From: Bog-532 sp963833835
GTDB lineage: Bacteria; Actinomycetota; Actinomycetes; Streptosporangiales; Streptosporangiaceae
Length of the DNA: 64,000 nt
Assembly: GCA_963833835.1 (NCBI GenBank)
Contig: CAWHZI010000013.1
Location: 83,239-147,238 of the forward strand
Direction: 5' to 3'
Shown here: one piece after another, positions 1 through 8,394 of the stretch
How the letters are laid out: each line of letters begins with the position of its first letter
How positions within the stretch are numbered: the first letter of the stretch is position 1
Program-made: the position numbers and the translations under genes
The notes under the pieces: model-generated
What the model was told of the DNA's origin: nothing
Seen by the model: only the letters and a program-made list of their open reading frames with translations
Databases searched by the model: none

Positions 1-1946
1 AGCGGGCGATCCGGCTGGCCGCCGCGTTCACCCGCGCGCAGCCCGCGTACGAGACCGCCGGCCTGCTGACCAGCTGCCGGGTACCGGCCAAGTACGCCGG
101 GTCGGCCGTGGCTCTGCTCGGCCCGCTGGCGGCTGAGACGCTGCGCGAGGACCCCTGGAAGCTGCTCACGCTGCCGCAGATCCGTCCCGACCAGGCCGAC
201 TGGTTCGCCCGTCAGGTGCTGGACGACGGGGCCACCCCGCAGGACCCGCGGCGCGGCCGGGCCCTGGTCGTGCACCTGCTGAACAAGGCGTCGCGGGACG
301 GCCACACCGCGGCCCCGGCCGAGGCGGTGCTGGCCGCGCTGGGCCGGTTCGGCGTGGGCGATCCCGGCAGCGCCGTGGTGGCCGCGATCGACGACGGATC
401 GGTGCTGCCGTTCGAGGCCTATCGGCCCGGTGATGCTGAAGAGGCTGAAGATCCGGCAGAGGCTGATGGGGAGGACTCGGGTACAGATATCGAATTGGGC
501 ACGCTGCTCGCGCTGACCCAGTACGCCATCGCCGAGGATGCGGTGGCCGAGGGCCTGCAGCGGCTGGCCGCGACGGCTGAGCCGCTGCCCGGGACGGGCG
601 ACCCGCTGGCGGCCGTGACCGACGCCGAGCTGGACGACCGGCAGCACGCGGCCGTGGCGGCGGTGGCCGAGCACGGGGTGTCCGTGCTCACCGGCGGCCC
701 GGGCACGGGCAAGAGCCGGACGGTGGCGGCCGTGGTCGCGCTGGCATCCCAGCGCGGCCTGCGGGTGGCGCTGGCCGCGCCGACCGGCCGGGCGGCCAAG
801 CGGCTGGAGGAGCTGGCGGGCGCACCCGCGACCACCTTGCACCGGCTGCTCGGGGCTCAGGGCCAGGGCATGACCCGGCCCGGCGCCGACGGCCAGGGAG
901 ACAACCTGTTCAGCGACGGGTCCGGGGCTCCGGCGCCCGGCGGGGCCGGTTTCCCCGGCAGTGAGGGCAGCGGCGGCCGCGAAGGCACCTGGGTGTTCGC
1001 CCGGGGCGAGGACTGGCCGCTGGACGCCGAGCTGGTCGTGGTGGACGAGAGCTCGATGCTCGACGTGGAGCTGGCCGCCGCGCTGATCGAGGCGTGCGCG
1101 GACGGCACCCGGCTGCTGCTGGTGGGCGACCCGGCCCAGCTGCCCTCGATCGGCCCGGGCCGGGTGCTGGCCGACATCATCGACTCCGGCGCGATCCCGG
1201 TGACCGAGCTGACCACGCTGTACCGGCAGAAGGACGGCGGCACGATCGCCAAGCTGGCCACCGCGGTGCGCGGCGGTGACCTGCCCGCGGTGGACTCGCC
1301 CGAGCACGAGGTGGTGGTGGTGACCACCCGTGGCAGCGCGGAAGCCGCGCACCGGGTCACCCAGCTGATGACCGACTCGATCCCCCGCGCGCTCGGCATC
1401 GCGGCCGAGGACATCCAGATCGTCACGCCGGTCCACAAGGGCCCGGCCGGGACGATCGAGCTGAACCGGGCGCTCAAGGCCAAGCTGAACCCGGGGCCGG
1501 GCGCGCACCGCGGCTTCGACCCGGGCGACCGGGTGGTGGCGGTGGCCAACCACGCCGACGACGGCTTCGCCAACGGTGAGGTCGGCACCGTGGTCACGGC
1601 GGAGGGCGACGGGCTGACGGTGTCGTTCAGCGGCCTGCCGGTCACGGTGCCGTTCCGGCTGCTGGCCGACCTGCGGCACGGCTGGGCCATCACCGTGCAC
1701 CGGGCGCAGGGCAGCGAGTGGCCGGCCGTGGTCGCGGTGTTCCCGTCCGAGGCCACCGGGATGCTGTCCCGGCCCCTGGTCTACACCGCCCTGACCCGCG
1801 CGCAGCACCACCTGTCCGTGGTGCACGGCGCAGGCCCGGCGCTGGCCCGCGCGGTGCGCACGATCGGCGAGCACCCCCGGGAGACCCGGCTGGCCGCCCT
1901 GCTCACCGAGGCGATGGCCGAGGTGGCGGACCTGGCGGAAGGCTGA
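1..1946 (+). CDS. recD2: RecD2-like ATP-dependent DNA helicase (5' end outside window)
   Basis: Superfamily 1 helicase of the RecD2/TraA type, expected to translocate 5'-3' on single-stranded DNA in repair. The frame is open from base 3 with no stop, so the N-terminus lies upstream of the window. The first visible residues match the helix-hairpin-helix region that precedes the motor. Walker A GGPGTGKS is at 693-716, Walker B VVVDESSMLD begins near 1036, and the C-terminal UvrD-like motifs TVHRAQGSEW and VYTALTRAQ are present. A glycine-rich insert near 880-985 separates Walker A from Walker B. No recB or recC is nearby, which favours the stand-alone RecD2 subgroup. The universal stress protein gene begins 7 bases after the stop. 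Confidence 0.9.
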   Translation, partial: RAIRLAAAFTRAQPAYETAGLLTSCRVPAKYAGSAVALLGPLAAETLREDPWKLLTLPQIRPDQADWFARQVLDDGATPQDPRRGRALVVHLLNKASRDGHTAAPAEAVLAALGRFGVGDPGSAVVAAIDDGSVLPFEAYRPGDAEEAEDPAEADGEDSGTDIELGTLLALTQYAIAEDAVAEGLQRLAATAEPLPGTGDPLAAVTDAELDDRQHAAVAAVAEHGVSVLTGGPGTGKSRTVAAVVALASQRGLRVALAAPTGRAAKRLEELAGAPATTLHRLLGAQGQGMTRPGADGQGDNLFSDGSGAPAPGGAGFPGSEGSGGREGTWVFARGEDWPLDAELVVVDESSMLDVELAAALIEACADGTRLLLVGDPAQLPSIGPGRVLADIIDSGAIPVTELTTLYRQKDGGTIAKLATAVRGGDLPAVDSPEHEVVVVTTRGSAEAAHRVTQLMTDSIPRALGIAAEDIQIVTPVHKGPAGTIELNRALKAKLNPGPGAHRGFDPGDRVVAVANHADDGFANGEVGTVVTAEGDGLTVSFSGLPVTVPFRLLADLRHGWAITVHRAQGSEWPAVVAVFPSEATGMLSRPLVYTALTRAQHHLSVVHGAGPALARAVRTIGEHPRETRLAALLTEAMAEVADLAEG

Positions 1947-1953
1947 CGGCGCC

Positions 1954-2526
1954 ATGCCCGCGACCGGGACCGGTAGCGACCCGGTTAAAAAAATTCTGAT
2001 CTGGATCAACGAGCAGACCTGGCAGGCGGCCGTCGACGCGGCCCGTGAACTGGCCCCCGAACCCGGCACCATCACGTTGCTGCACGTCAGTGCCCAGGAG
2101 CCACCGGACGTCGCGCAGGCCGCCTACCTGGGGTTGTTCGGACGCGGCCGGTCCGGCGAGGATCTGCGGGCGCGCCTGGCGGGCAGCGCCGCGGCGTCGG
2201 CCGCGGACCTGCTCGACGCCGCGGCCGAGCGCCTGGGCCTCCCGTGCGAGCAAATCAGCCGTACGGGGCGGACCGAGCGTGAGGTGGTGGCCGCGGCGGC
2301 CGGCGCCGACCTGCTGATCATGGCCCGGGACGGTGACCGCTCCCGGCTCGGCCCGCGGAGCCTGGGCCGGGCGACCCGGTTCGCCGTCGACCACGCACCC
2401 TGCCCGGTCCTGCTGGTGTGGCCGGAGGGAGCGCCGCCGGTGGACACGATGCCGCCGCCACCCCCGCCGGGCGAAGATCCGCCGCCGCCGCCACCGCCGC
2501 CGCCGGGCGGTGGGCCGCCGCCTTAG
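1954..2526 (+). CDS. universal stress protein (UspA family) with proline tail
   Basis: 190 aa. The body is a single Usp fold: N-terminal KKILIWINEQTW strand, ATP-site-like stretch GADLLIMARDGD and C-terminal CPVLLVWPEG strand. Glycines of the usual G-2x-G-9x-G(S/T) loop are only loosely kept, so nucleotide binding is uncertain. The last 30 or so residues are almost pure proline and glycine, an unusual tail for the family. It starts 7 bases after recD2 with GGAAGG upstream, so the two are probably co-transcribed. Its stop overlaps the stop region of convergent fabI by 4 bases, which makes the proline tail the antisense reading of the last fabI bases and the region just beyond. Confidence 0.75.
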   Translation: MPATGTGSDPVKKILIWINEQTWQAAVDAARELAPEPGTITLLHVSAQEPPDVAQAAYLGLFGRGRSGEDLRARLAGSAAASAADLLDAAAERLGLPCEQISRTGRTEREVVAAAAGADLLIMARDGDRSRLGPRSLGRATRFAVDHAPCPVLLVWPEGAPPVDTMPPPPPPGEDPPPPPPPPPGGGPPP

Positions 2527-3287
2527 CCGCCGATGGCGTGCGCGCCGCCGTCGACGTGGACGATCTCGCCGCTGGTGGCCGGGAACCAGTCCGACAGCAG
2601 GGCCACGCAGGCCTTGGCGGCCGGGCCCGGGTCGGTGATGTCCCAGCCGAGCGGGGCCCGGTCGGCCCACAGGCCCTCGAACTTCTCAAAACCGGGGATG
2701 CTCTTGGCCGCCATCGTGCGCAGCGGGCCGGCCGATACCAGGTTGACCCGGACCTTCTCCGAGCCCAGGTCCCGGGCCAGGTAGCGCGCGCACGACTCCA
2801 GGCCGGCCTTGGCCACGCCCATCCAGTCGTAGCCGGGCCAGGCCACGCTGGCGTCGAAGTCCAGGCCGACAATCGAGCCACCGTCTTTCATCAGCGGCAG
2901 CACCGCCATGGCCAGGGCCTTCAGCGAGTACGCGGACACGTGCACCGCGGTGGCCACGTCATCCCAGCTGGTGTTGAGGAAGTTGCCGCCCATCGCGTCC
3001 TGGGGGGCGAACGCGATCGCGTGCAGCACCCCGTCCAGCCCGTCCACGTGCTCGGACAACCGACTGGCCAGCGTGGACAGGTGACCATCGTCGGCCACGT
3101 CCAGCTCGATCACGGGCGGCGGCTCCGGCAGCCGCTTGGCGATCCGCTGGACCAGGCTCATCCGCCCGTAGCCGGTCAGGACCACGGTCGCGCCCTCTTC
3201 CTGGGCCGCCTTCGCCACGTGGAATGCGATCGAGGCGTCCGTGAGCACGCCGGTGATCAGGATGCGCTTGCCCGCCAGGATTCCCAT
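2523..3287 (-). CDS. fabI: enoyl-[acyl-carrier-protein] reductase FabI/InhA type
   Basis: 254 aa, usual length for FabI. It catalyses the last, NADH-dependent reduction of each fatty-acid elongation cycle in the cytoplasm. It is an atypical short-chain dehydrogenase: N-terminal LITGVLTDASIAF cofactor loop and the catalytic pair Tyr153-x6-Lys160 in the form YDWMGVAK, as in mycobacterial InhA. The C-terminus has the expected GEIVHVDGGAHAIGG. It lies 5 bases downstream of fabG on the same strand, the mabA-inhA order of actinobacteria, so the two form an operon. Confidence 0.95.
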   Translation of the reverse strand: MGILAGKRILITGVLTDASIAFHVAKAAQEEGATVVLTGYGRMSLVQRIAKRLPEPPPVIELDVADDGHLSTLASRLSEHVDGLDGVLHAIAFAPQDAMGGNFLNTSWDDVATAVHVSAYSLKALAMAVLPLMKDGGSIVGLDFDASVAWPGYDWMGVAKAGLESCARYLARDLGSEKVRVNLVSAGPLRTMAAKSIPGFEKFEGLWADRAPLGWDITDPGPAAKACVALLSDWFPATSGEIVHVDGGAHAIGG

Positions 3288-3292
3288 GGTGG

Positions 3293-3997
3293 TCAGTGTC
3301 CCATGCCCAGGCCGCCGTCGACCGGGATGACCGCCCCGGTGATGTAGCCCGCGTCGTCACCGGCCAGGAACTGCACCACGCCCGCCACCTCGTCGGCGGC
3401 CGCGTACCGGGCCAGCGGGATCTGGGCCAGGATGGCGGCCTTGCGGTCTTCCGGCAGCGCGGCGGTCATGTCGCTGTCCACGAACCCGGGCGCGACCACG
3501 TTCGCGGTGATGCTGCGCGAGGCCAGCTCGCGGGCGGTGGACCGGGCGAAGCCGACCAGGCCGGCCTTGGACGCGGCGTAGTTGGCCTGCCCGCCCGAGC
3601 CCAGCAGGCCGACGACCGAGGAGATGTAGATCAGCCGCCCGCGCCGGGCCCGGATCATGCCCCGGACCGCGCGCTTGGTGACCCGGAACGCGCCGGTCAG
3701 GTTGGTGTCCAGGACGCTGGCAAAGTCGTCCTCGCTCATCAGGGCCAGCAGCTGGTCATGGTTGATGCCGGCGTTGGCCACCAGCACCTCGACCGGGCCC
3801 TGCTCCTTCTCGACCTGGCTGAACGCGGCATCCACGGAGGCGGTGTCGGTTACGTCGCAGCGGGCCACGGCCAGGCCGTCGACCGGATCGCCGGACCGCG
3901 AGGTGATCGTGACGCTGTCCCCGCCGGCCGCCAGCCGCCGGGCGATGGCCAGCCCTATCCCCCGGTTTCCTCCCGTCACCAGGACCGATCGCCCCAT
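3293..3997 (-). CDS. fabG: 3-oxoacyl-[acyl-carrier-protein] reductase
   Basis: 234 aa. NADPH-dependent ketoreductase of fatty-acid elongation, first gene of the fabG-fabI operon. Classical short-chain dehydrogenase features: TGGNRGIG at residues 8-15, NAG near residue 76, catalytic Ser127, Tyr140 and Lys144 (YAASK), and a C-terminal VDGGLGMGH. The ATG is preceded by a strong GGAGGTGG about 6 bases upstream. Divergent from tldD, with 77 bases between the two starts that must hold both promoters. Confidence 0.93.
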   Translation of the reverse strand: MGRSVLVTGGNRGIGLAIARRLAAGGDSVTITSRSGDPVDGLAVARCDVTDTASVDAAFSQVEKEQGPVEVLVANAGINHDQLLALMSEDDFASVLDTNLTGAFRVTKRAVRGMIRARRGRLIYISSVVGLLGSGGQANYAASKAGLVGFARSTARELASRSITANVVAPGFVDSDMTAALPEDRKAAILAQIPLARYAAADEVAGVVQFLAGDDAGYITGAVIPVDGGLGMGH

Positions 3998-4074
3998 TGC
4001 GTTCCACCTCCGTGCCCGTGCCGACCTACTGTGTGCCGACAGACCGTGGTGAGCGTATCCGGTAGGTTGCTGCC

Positions 4075-5583
4075 GTGACTCATGGCCAGCACGAAGTGGA
4101 TGCCCAGTTCACCGCGCTCCCGTTGCGGGAGCTGGCCGATGCGGCCCGGCAGCAAGCCGCCGACCTGGGGGCCCAGCACGCCGACTTCCGGGCCGAGCAG
4201 ATCCGCAGTCAGCAGATCGGCCTGTCCGACGGGAACCTGGAAACGCTGTTCGACGCCGACGACATCGGCCTGGCCGTGCGGGTGGTGGTCGACGGCACCT
4301 GGGGCTTCGCCGCCGCGGTCGACCTGACCCCCGACGCCGCCGCGCAGGCGGCCCGGGAGGCGGTCGAGGTGGCCCGGGTGTCCGCGGCCATGAACACCGA
4401 ACGGATCGAGCTGGCCCCCGAACCGGCGCACGGCGACGTCACCTGGGTGTCGGAGTACGACGTGGATCCGTTCAGCGTCAGCGCGGCCGACAAGGTCGCC
4501 CTGCTGACCCACTGGAGCACCCAGCTGCTGGCCCGGGACGGCGTGGACCACGTGGACGCCTCGCTGTACCAGGTGCGCGAGTGCAAGTTCTACTCCGACG
4601 GCGCCACCACCGCGACCCAGCAGCGGGTCCGGCTGCACCCCACGCTGACCGCGGTCGCGGTGGAGAAGGACGGCCGGTTCGAGAGCATGCGGACGCTGGC
4701 CCCGCCCGCCGGGCGCGGTTATGAGTACCTGCTCGGCACCGGCTGGGACTTCGAGTCCGAGCTGCAGCTGCTGCCGGTGTACCTGGGCGAGAAGCTGGCC
4801 GCGCGCACGGTCGAGCCCGGCCGTTACGACCTGGTCATCGAGCCGTCGAACCTGTGGCTGACCATCCACGAGTCCATCGGGCACGCCACCGAGCTGGACC
4901 GGGCCCTGGGCTACGAGGCGGCCTACGCGGGCACGTCGTTCGCCACCCCGGACCAGCTGGGCACCCTGCAGTACGGATCGGACCGCATGCACGTGGTCGG
5001 CGACCGGACGACCCGGCACGGGCTGGCCACCGTCGGCTACGACGACGAGGGCGTGGCCGGCCAGTCCTGGGACCTGATCACCGACGGCGTGCTGTCCGGC
5101 TACCAGCTCGACCGGCGGATGGCTGCGCTGCGCGGCCTGGACCGGTCCAACGGCTGCTCGTTCGCCGACTCGGCCGGTCACATGCCGCTGCAGCGGATGG
5201 CCAACGTGTCGCTTCAGCCCGCCGAGAACGGCCCGTCCACCGACGAGCTGATCGCCGGGGTGCAGGACGGCATCTACATCGCCGGCGACAAGAGCTGGTC
5301 GATCGACATGCAGCGGTACAACTTCCAGTTCACCGGGCAGCGGTTCTACAAGATCACGAATGGCCGGCTGGACGGCCAGCTGCGCGACGTGGCCTACCAG
5401 GCGACCACCACCGACTTCTGGAACTCCATGGCGGCCGTGGGCGGCCCGCAGACCTACGTGCTCGGCGGCGCGTTCAACTGCGGGAAGGGTCAGCCCGGCC
5501 AGGTCGCCCCGGTCAGTCACGGAGCCCCCTCGGTGCTGATGCGCGGCATCCGGATACTCAACACGGCCGAGGAGGCCTCCTGA
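4075..5583 (+). CDS. tldD: TldD metalloprotease subunit
   Basis: 502 aa. TldD forms a heterodimer with TldE that cleaves unfolded peptides; in characterised systems it trims leader peptides or degrades CcdA. The zinc motif HESIGH is at residues 265-270, the TldD version of HExxxH, so this is the catalytic subunit. The GTG start is fixed by a leaderless promoter: TAGGTT at 4063-4068 ends 6 bases before it. The stop overlaps the tldE start by one base (TGATG), so the subunits are translationally coupled. No ribosomally made peptide precursor is obvious nearby. Confidence 0.93.
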   Translation: MTHGQHEVDAQFTALPLRELADAARQQAADLGAQHADFRAEQIRSQQIGLSDGNLETLFDADDIGLAVRVVVDGTWGFAAAVDLTPDAAAQAAREAVEVARVSAAMNTERIELAPEPAHGDVTWVSEYDVDPFSVSAADKVALLTHWSTQLLARDGVDHVDASLYQVRECKFYSDGATTATQQRVRLHPTLTAVAVEKDGRFESMRTLAPPAGRGYEYLLGTGWDFESELQLLPVYLGEKLAARTVEPGRYDLVIEPSNLWLTIHESIGHATELDRALGYEAAYAGTSFATPDQLGTLQYGSDRMHVVGDRTTRHGLATVGYDDEGVAGQSWDLITDGVLSGYQLDRRMAALRGLDRSNGCSFADSAGHMPLQRMANVSLQPAENGPSTDELIAGVQDGIYIAGDKSWSIDMQRYNFQFTGQRFYKITNGRLDGQLRDVAYQATTTDFWNSMAAVGGPQTYVLGGAFNCGKGQPGQVAPVSHGAPSVLMRGIRILNTAEEAS

Positions 5584-7010
5584 TGAGCCAGCTGGCTGGG
5601 GTGAACGGCGGGCGGCCGCAGGATGTGGTGGAGCGCGCGCTGTCGCTGTCGAAGTCCGACGACTGCATCGTGATCGCCGACGAGGCCTCGAACGCGAACC
5701 TGCGCTGGGCGGGCAACACGCTCACCACCAACGGCGTGGCCCGGTCCCGGCGGCTGACTGTGATCGCCATCGACCGGCACGGCGACGGTGCCGCCGCCGG
5801 GGTGGTCTCCCGGGCCGGCGTGACCGACGACCAGATCGAGGACGTGGTCCGCGCGGCCGAGAAGGAAGCGGCGTCGAGCGCGCCCGCGGAGGACGCCGCG
5901 CCGCTGCCCGGTCCGCAGGAGTCGGGCGCGGCGGGTGCGGGCGCGGGCTGGTCGGACGCGCCCGAGCGGACCGGCATCGGCGTGCTGGCCGACTTCGCGG
6001 CCCAGCTGGGCGAGGCCCTGCGCGCGGCCGGGCCGGCCGGGCAGAAGCTGTACGGGTTCGCCGAGCACGAGCTGACCTCGACGTTCCTGGGCAGCTCGTC
6101 CGGCCTGCGGCTGCGCCACGACCAGCCCACCGGGAAGGTCGAGCTGAACGCCAAGTCGGCCGACCTCACCCGGTCCGCGTGGGCGGGCGAGGCGACCCGC
6201 GACTTCGCCGACGTGGACGTGCCCGCCCTCGCCGCCGGGCTGACCCAGCGGCTGGACTGGGCCCGCCGCAAGGTCGAGCTGCCCGCGGGCCGGTACGAGA
6301 CGCTGCTGCCCCCCACGGCCGCCTCGGACCTGCTCACCTACCTGTACTGGTCGGCCGGGGCCAAGGACGCCGTGGACGGCCGTACCGTGTTCAGCAAGCC
6401 CGGCGGCGGCACCCGGGCCGGTGAGGCGCTGTCCAGCCAGCCGGTGACGCTGCGCAGCGACCCGTTCGCGGCCGGCATCGGCTGCTCCCCGTTCGTCGTC
6501 GCGCACGCCTCCAGCCGCGATTCCTCCGTGTTCGACAATGGCCTGCCGCTCGGCCCGACCGACTGGATCAGCGACGGCGTGCTGTCCGCGCTGATCCAGA
6601 CCCGGTATTCGGCCCGGCTGACCGGCCTGCCGGTGACCCCGGCCGTGGACAACCTGATCTTCGAGACGTCGGCCCCGGAGCCACCCAGCCTGGACGAGAT
6701 GATCGCCAGCACCGAGCGCGGCCTCCTGCTCACCTGCCTGTGGTACATCCGGGAGGTCGACCCGCAGACGCTGTTGCTGACCGGCCTGACCCGGGACGGC
6801 GTCTACCTGGTCGAGAACGGCGAGGTGGCTGGGGCGGTGAACAACTTCCGCTTCAACGAGAGCCCGGTCGGCATGCTCAGCCGGCTGGCCGAAGTGGGCG
6901 CGAGCGTCCCCACGCTGCCGCGCGAATGGGGCGACTACTTCAACCGCGTCATCATGCCGCCGCTGCGGATCGAGGGGTTCAACATGTCGTCGGTCAGCCA
7001 GGCCAGCTGA
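5583..7010 (+). CDS. tldE: TldE/PmbA metalloprotease partner subunit
   Basis: 475 aa from the ATG that overlaps the tldD stop. The same reading frame stays open far upstream, so naive ORF calling would give a false 718-aa product. TldE is the non-zinc partner of TldD: it lacks HExxxH, has the shared beta-rich fold and the conserved C-terminal VNNFRFNESPVGMLS. An alanine/glycine/proline-rich insert lies near residues 95-130. It should work only with TldD. Confidence 0.92.
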   Translation: MSQLAGVNGGRPQDVVERALSLSKSDDCIVIADEASNANLRWAGNTLTTNGVARSRRLTVIAIDRHGDGAAAGVVSRAGVTDDQIEDVVRAAEKEAASSAPAEDAAPLPGPQESGAAGAGAGWSDAPERTGIGVLADFAAQLGEALRAAGPAGQKLYGFAEHELTSTFLGSSSGLRLRHDQPTGKVELNAKSADLTRSAWAGEATRDFADVDVPALAAGLTQRLDWARRKVELPAGRYETLLPPTAASDLLTYLYWSAGAKDAVDGRTVFSKPGGGTRAGEALSSQPVTLRSDPFAAGIGCSPFVVAHASSRDSSVFDNGLPLGPTDWISDGVLSALIQTRYSARLTGLPVTPAVDNLIFETSAPEPPSLDEMIASTERGLLLTCLWYIREVDPQTLLLTGLTRDGVYLVENGEVAGAVNNFRFNESPVGMLSRLAEVGASVPTLPREWGDYFNRVIMPPLRIEGFNMSSVSQAS

Positions 7011-7139
7011 GCTGCTGACTACCGCCGCGGCCGGGGTTGCCCGGGGCTTCCTGATGCGCTGGCCCGGCTTCCGCCCACAGCGCAGCGGCAGAGCCGCCCT
7101 GCGGTGGTCTGGGTACAGGGCAGGGCATACCTTGGAGAC

Positions 7140-7505
7140 ATGAAGAGGGGCCCGCGCAACGACCGGAGCGTCCAGCTTGTCACCCAGGCTCGGCGGCCGA
7201 TGTCCGAGGACATCTCCTACCGGCAGCGCCGTTACCTGTTGATGATGGCGTTCCGCGCGGCGTGCTTTGGGCTAACCATTCTGTTGTTCGTCAATCACCT
7301 GGGATGGCTCGCCGCGATACCGGCGGTCTTTGCGATCTTCGTGCCTTACGTGGCCGTGGTTTTCGCAAACGGCGGCCGTGAGCCTGACAACGTCCGCGGA
7401 TTCATGGAGTATCGGCCAAATCTCCCGGAACGGCACAACCTCCCTAGTCAGGCGCCCCCGGGCAGCACTCAGCAAGAGTTCAGCGACCCGTCGGCGCGTT
7501 CATAA
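7140..7505 (+). CDS. DUF3099 small membrane protein
   Basis: 121 aa from ATG 7140. It has the DUF3099 signature: a basic N-terminus with VQLVTQARRPMSEDI, then RQRRYLLMMAFRA and two transmembrane helices (roughly residues 42-60 and 65-82), and a short polar tail. Function is unknown; the family is actinobacterial. Start choice: TACCTT at 7128-7133 is a -10 box ending 6 bases before the ATG, so the mRNA is probably leaderless. A GTG at 7104 in frame would extend it by 12 codons through the promoter and is unlikely. Confidence 0.8.
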   Translation: MKRGPRNDRSVQLVTQARRPMSEDISYRQRRYLLMMAFRAACFGLTILLFVNHLGWLAAIPAVFAIFVPYVAVVFANGGREPDNVRGFMEYRPNLPERHNLPSQAPPGSTQQEFSDPSARS

Positions 7506-7575
7506 CGCACGGGGCCGGGGAACGGCAGCGGGAACGGTTACCCGCACTGACCCGAGATGGGCTCGTAATTGGGTC

Positions 7576-7607
7576 TTGACACATACGGGGGGGTTTCCGT
7601 GTAGCAT
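7576..7607 (+). promoter_or_regulatory. candidate promoter of the C-loop small RNA
   Basis: TTGACA (7576-7581) matches the -35 consensus exactly and TAGCAT (7602-7607) matches TANNNT. The spacer is 20 bases, longer than the usual 17-18, so activity may need an activator or a different -10. The spacer contains ACGGGGGGG (7585-7593), the complement of the CCCCCGT loop words downstream. Confidence 0.5.
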
Positions 7608-7613
7608 TCATAT

Positions 7614-7744
7614 CGGTGCTCTGGTCCCCCGTCGGGGCACCGCAGCCGGCGTTCCGGGCCCCCGTCGGAACGCCGATGAATGCGACGCCGGGTGGTTTGC
7701 CCCCGTAGCCACCCGGCGTCGCTCCATCTCCGGGGCTTTTTTTT
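7614..7744 (+). ncRNA. small RNA with three hairpins carrying CCCCCGT loops, resembling 6C RNA
   Basis: Three consecutive hairpins are directly visible. Hairpin 1 has stem 7614-7619/7637-7642. Hairpin 2 has a perfect 10-bp stem 7647-7656/7666-7675 with a 9-base loop. Hairpin 3 has a perfect 14-bp stem 7682-7695/7709-7722 with a 13-base loop. Each contains CCCCCGT (7626, 7659, 7700). A T8 run (7737-7744) preceded by GGGGC ends the unit, and GGGGC can pair with GCCCC of loop 3. The actinomycete 6C RNA family is defined by C-rich loops, normally two hairpins with six or more Cs; this one has three with five Cs plus GT. No gene follows on the same strand, so a free small RNA is more likely than a leader. 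In hairpin 1 the C run could also pair with the adjacent GGGG. Confidence 0.68.
7723..7744 (+). terminator. intrinsic terminator end of the small RNA
   Basis: GGGGC at 7732-7736 directly precedes eight Ts. It can close a stem with GCCCC at 7699-7703 of loop 3, competing with display of that loop. Alternatively hairpin 3 itself terminates at a distance. Confidence 0.6.
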
Positions 7745-8394
7745 AACTCTGGCCCGGCCTGCGCTCCTGTCCCCGGCGCCCGCGTCGAGGCTCACGGTGT
7801 CACCTGCGCCGACGTGTTCCGGCCCGCAGGACCGTCTGGTCCGCTGGAGACACCCGATGCCCGTCCCGGGGACGCCGGCGCCGGTCGTTGACCCCTCCTG
7901 GAGCGCCCTGAGAGCGCCGCGAGAGTCCTGCGGGGCTCGTGGGGCGCCTACGGCCGCGCCGAGCCCGGGCCGGGAGCGCCAGGAGGGCGGCCAGGGCCGG
8001 GACCGCCGATGAGTGATCGTGAAACCAGACCGTGTTTCGGAGGGGACCTCGACGCCCGGCTGCTGTCCGTAACCTCCCCGTCGATCAATTCCTCCGGCGA
8101 CGAGCTAATAGTCCCGCTTCGGTCACCAGCGTGCTTTGGCTACCAATTGACCGTGACCGGCTCGGCACGTGATTTCCGCCCGATTCCACATTTCTGTAGC
8201 TGTCTGTAGCGCCGGTCACGGTACGTCGCCGCTTTCCCATTCCCGCTTTCCCGAAGACAACGTTGACAACAACTCTCAATGGCCCAGATCGTGTCAATGC
8301 CGAACTCCGACCGCCCCCGGAGAGGCGCCTGGCTTGACCGACGGGCCCTTGCCCCCGGGTGATGGCTGTGCGTCGGCGGAGCGGGGTGGGCTGG
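7745..8394. other. 650-bp stretch without a convincing gene
   Basis: Short open frames of 60-110 codons exist on both strands, but none has a ribosome site, domain-like composition or operon context. The part from about 8020 to 8300 is less GC-rich than the surroundings and includes a palindrome CAACGTTG and a TTGACA word near 8260, without a matching -10. It lies between the small RNA and the 3' end of the ABC permease gene. Confidence 0.5.

Noticed and set aside
3976..5520. 514-codon minus-strand open frame
   Set aside because: Antisense shadow of tldD: composition is rich in His, Gln, Val and Gly without domains, while tldD has its zinc motif and promoter.
4854..5582. Upstream extension of tldE to a 718-aa protein
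   Set aside because: The extension overlaps tldD in another frame and has Arg/Gly/Pro-rich noise composition; the ATG overlapping the tldD stop is the coupled start.
7680..8209. 110- and 66-codon plus-strand frames after the small RNA
   Set aside because: The first begins inside hairpin 3 of the RNA; neither has a start signal or domain.
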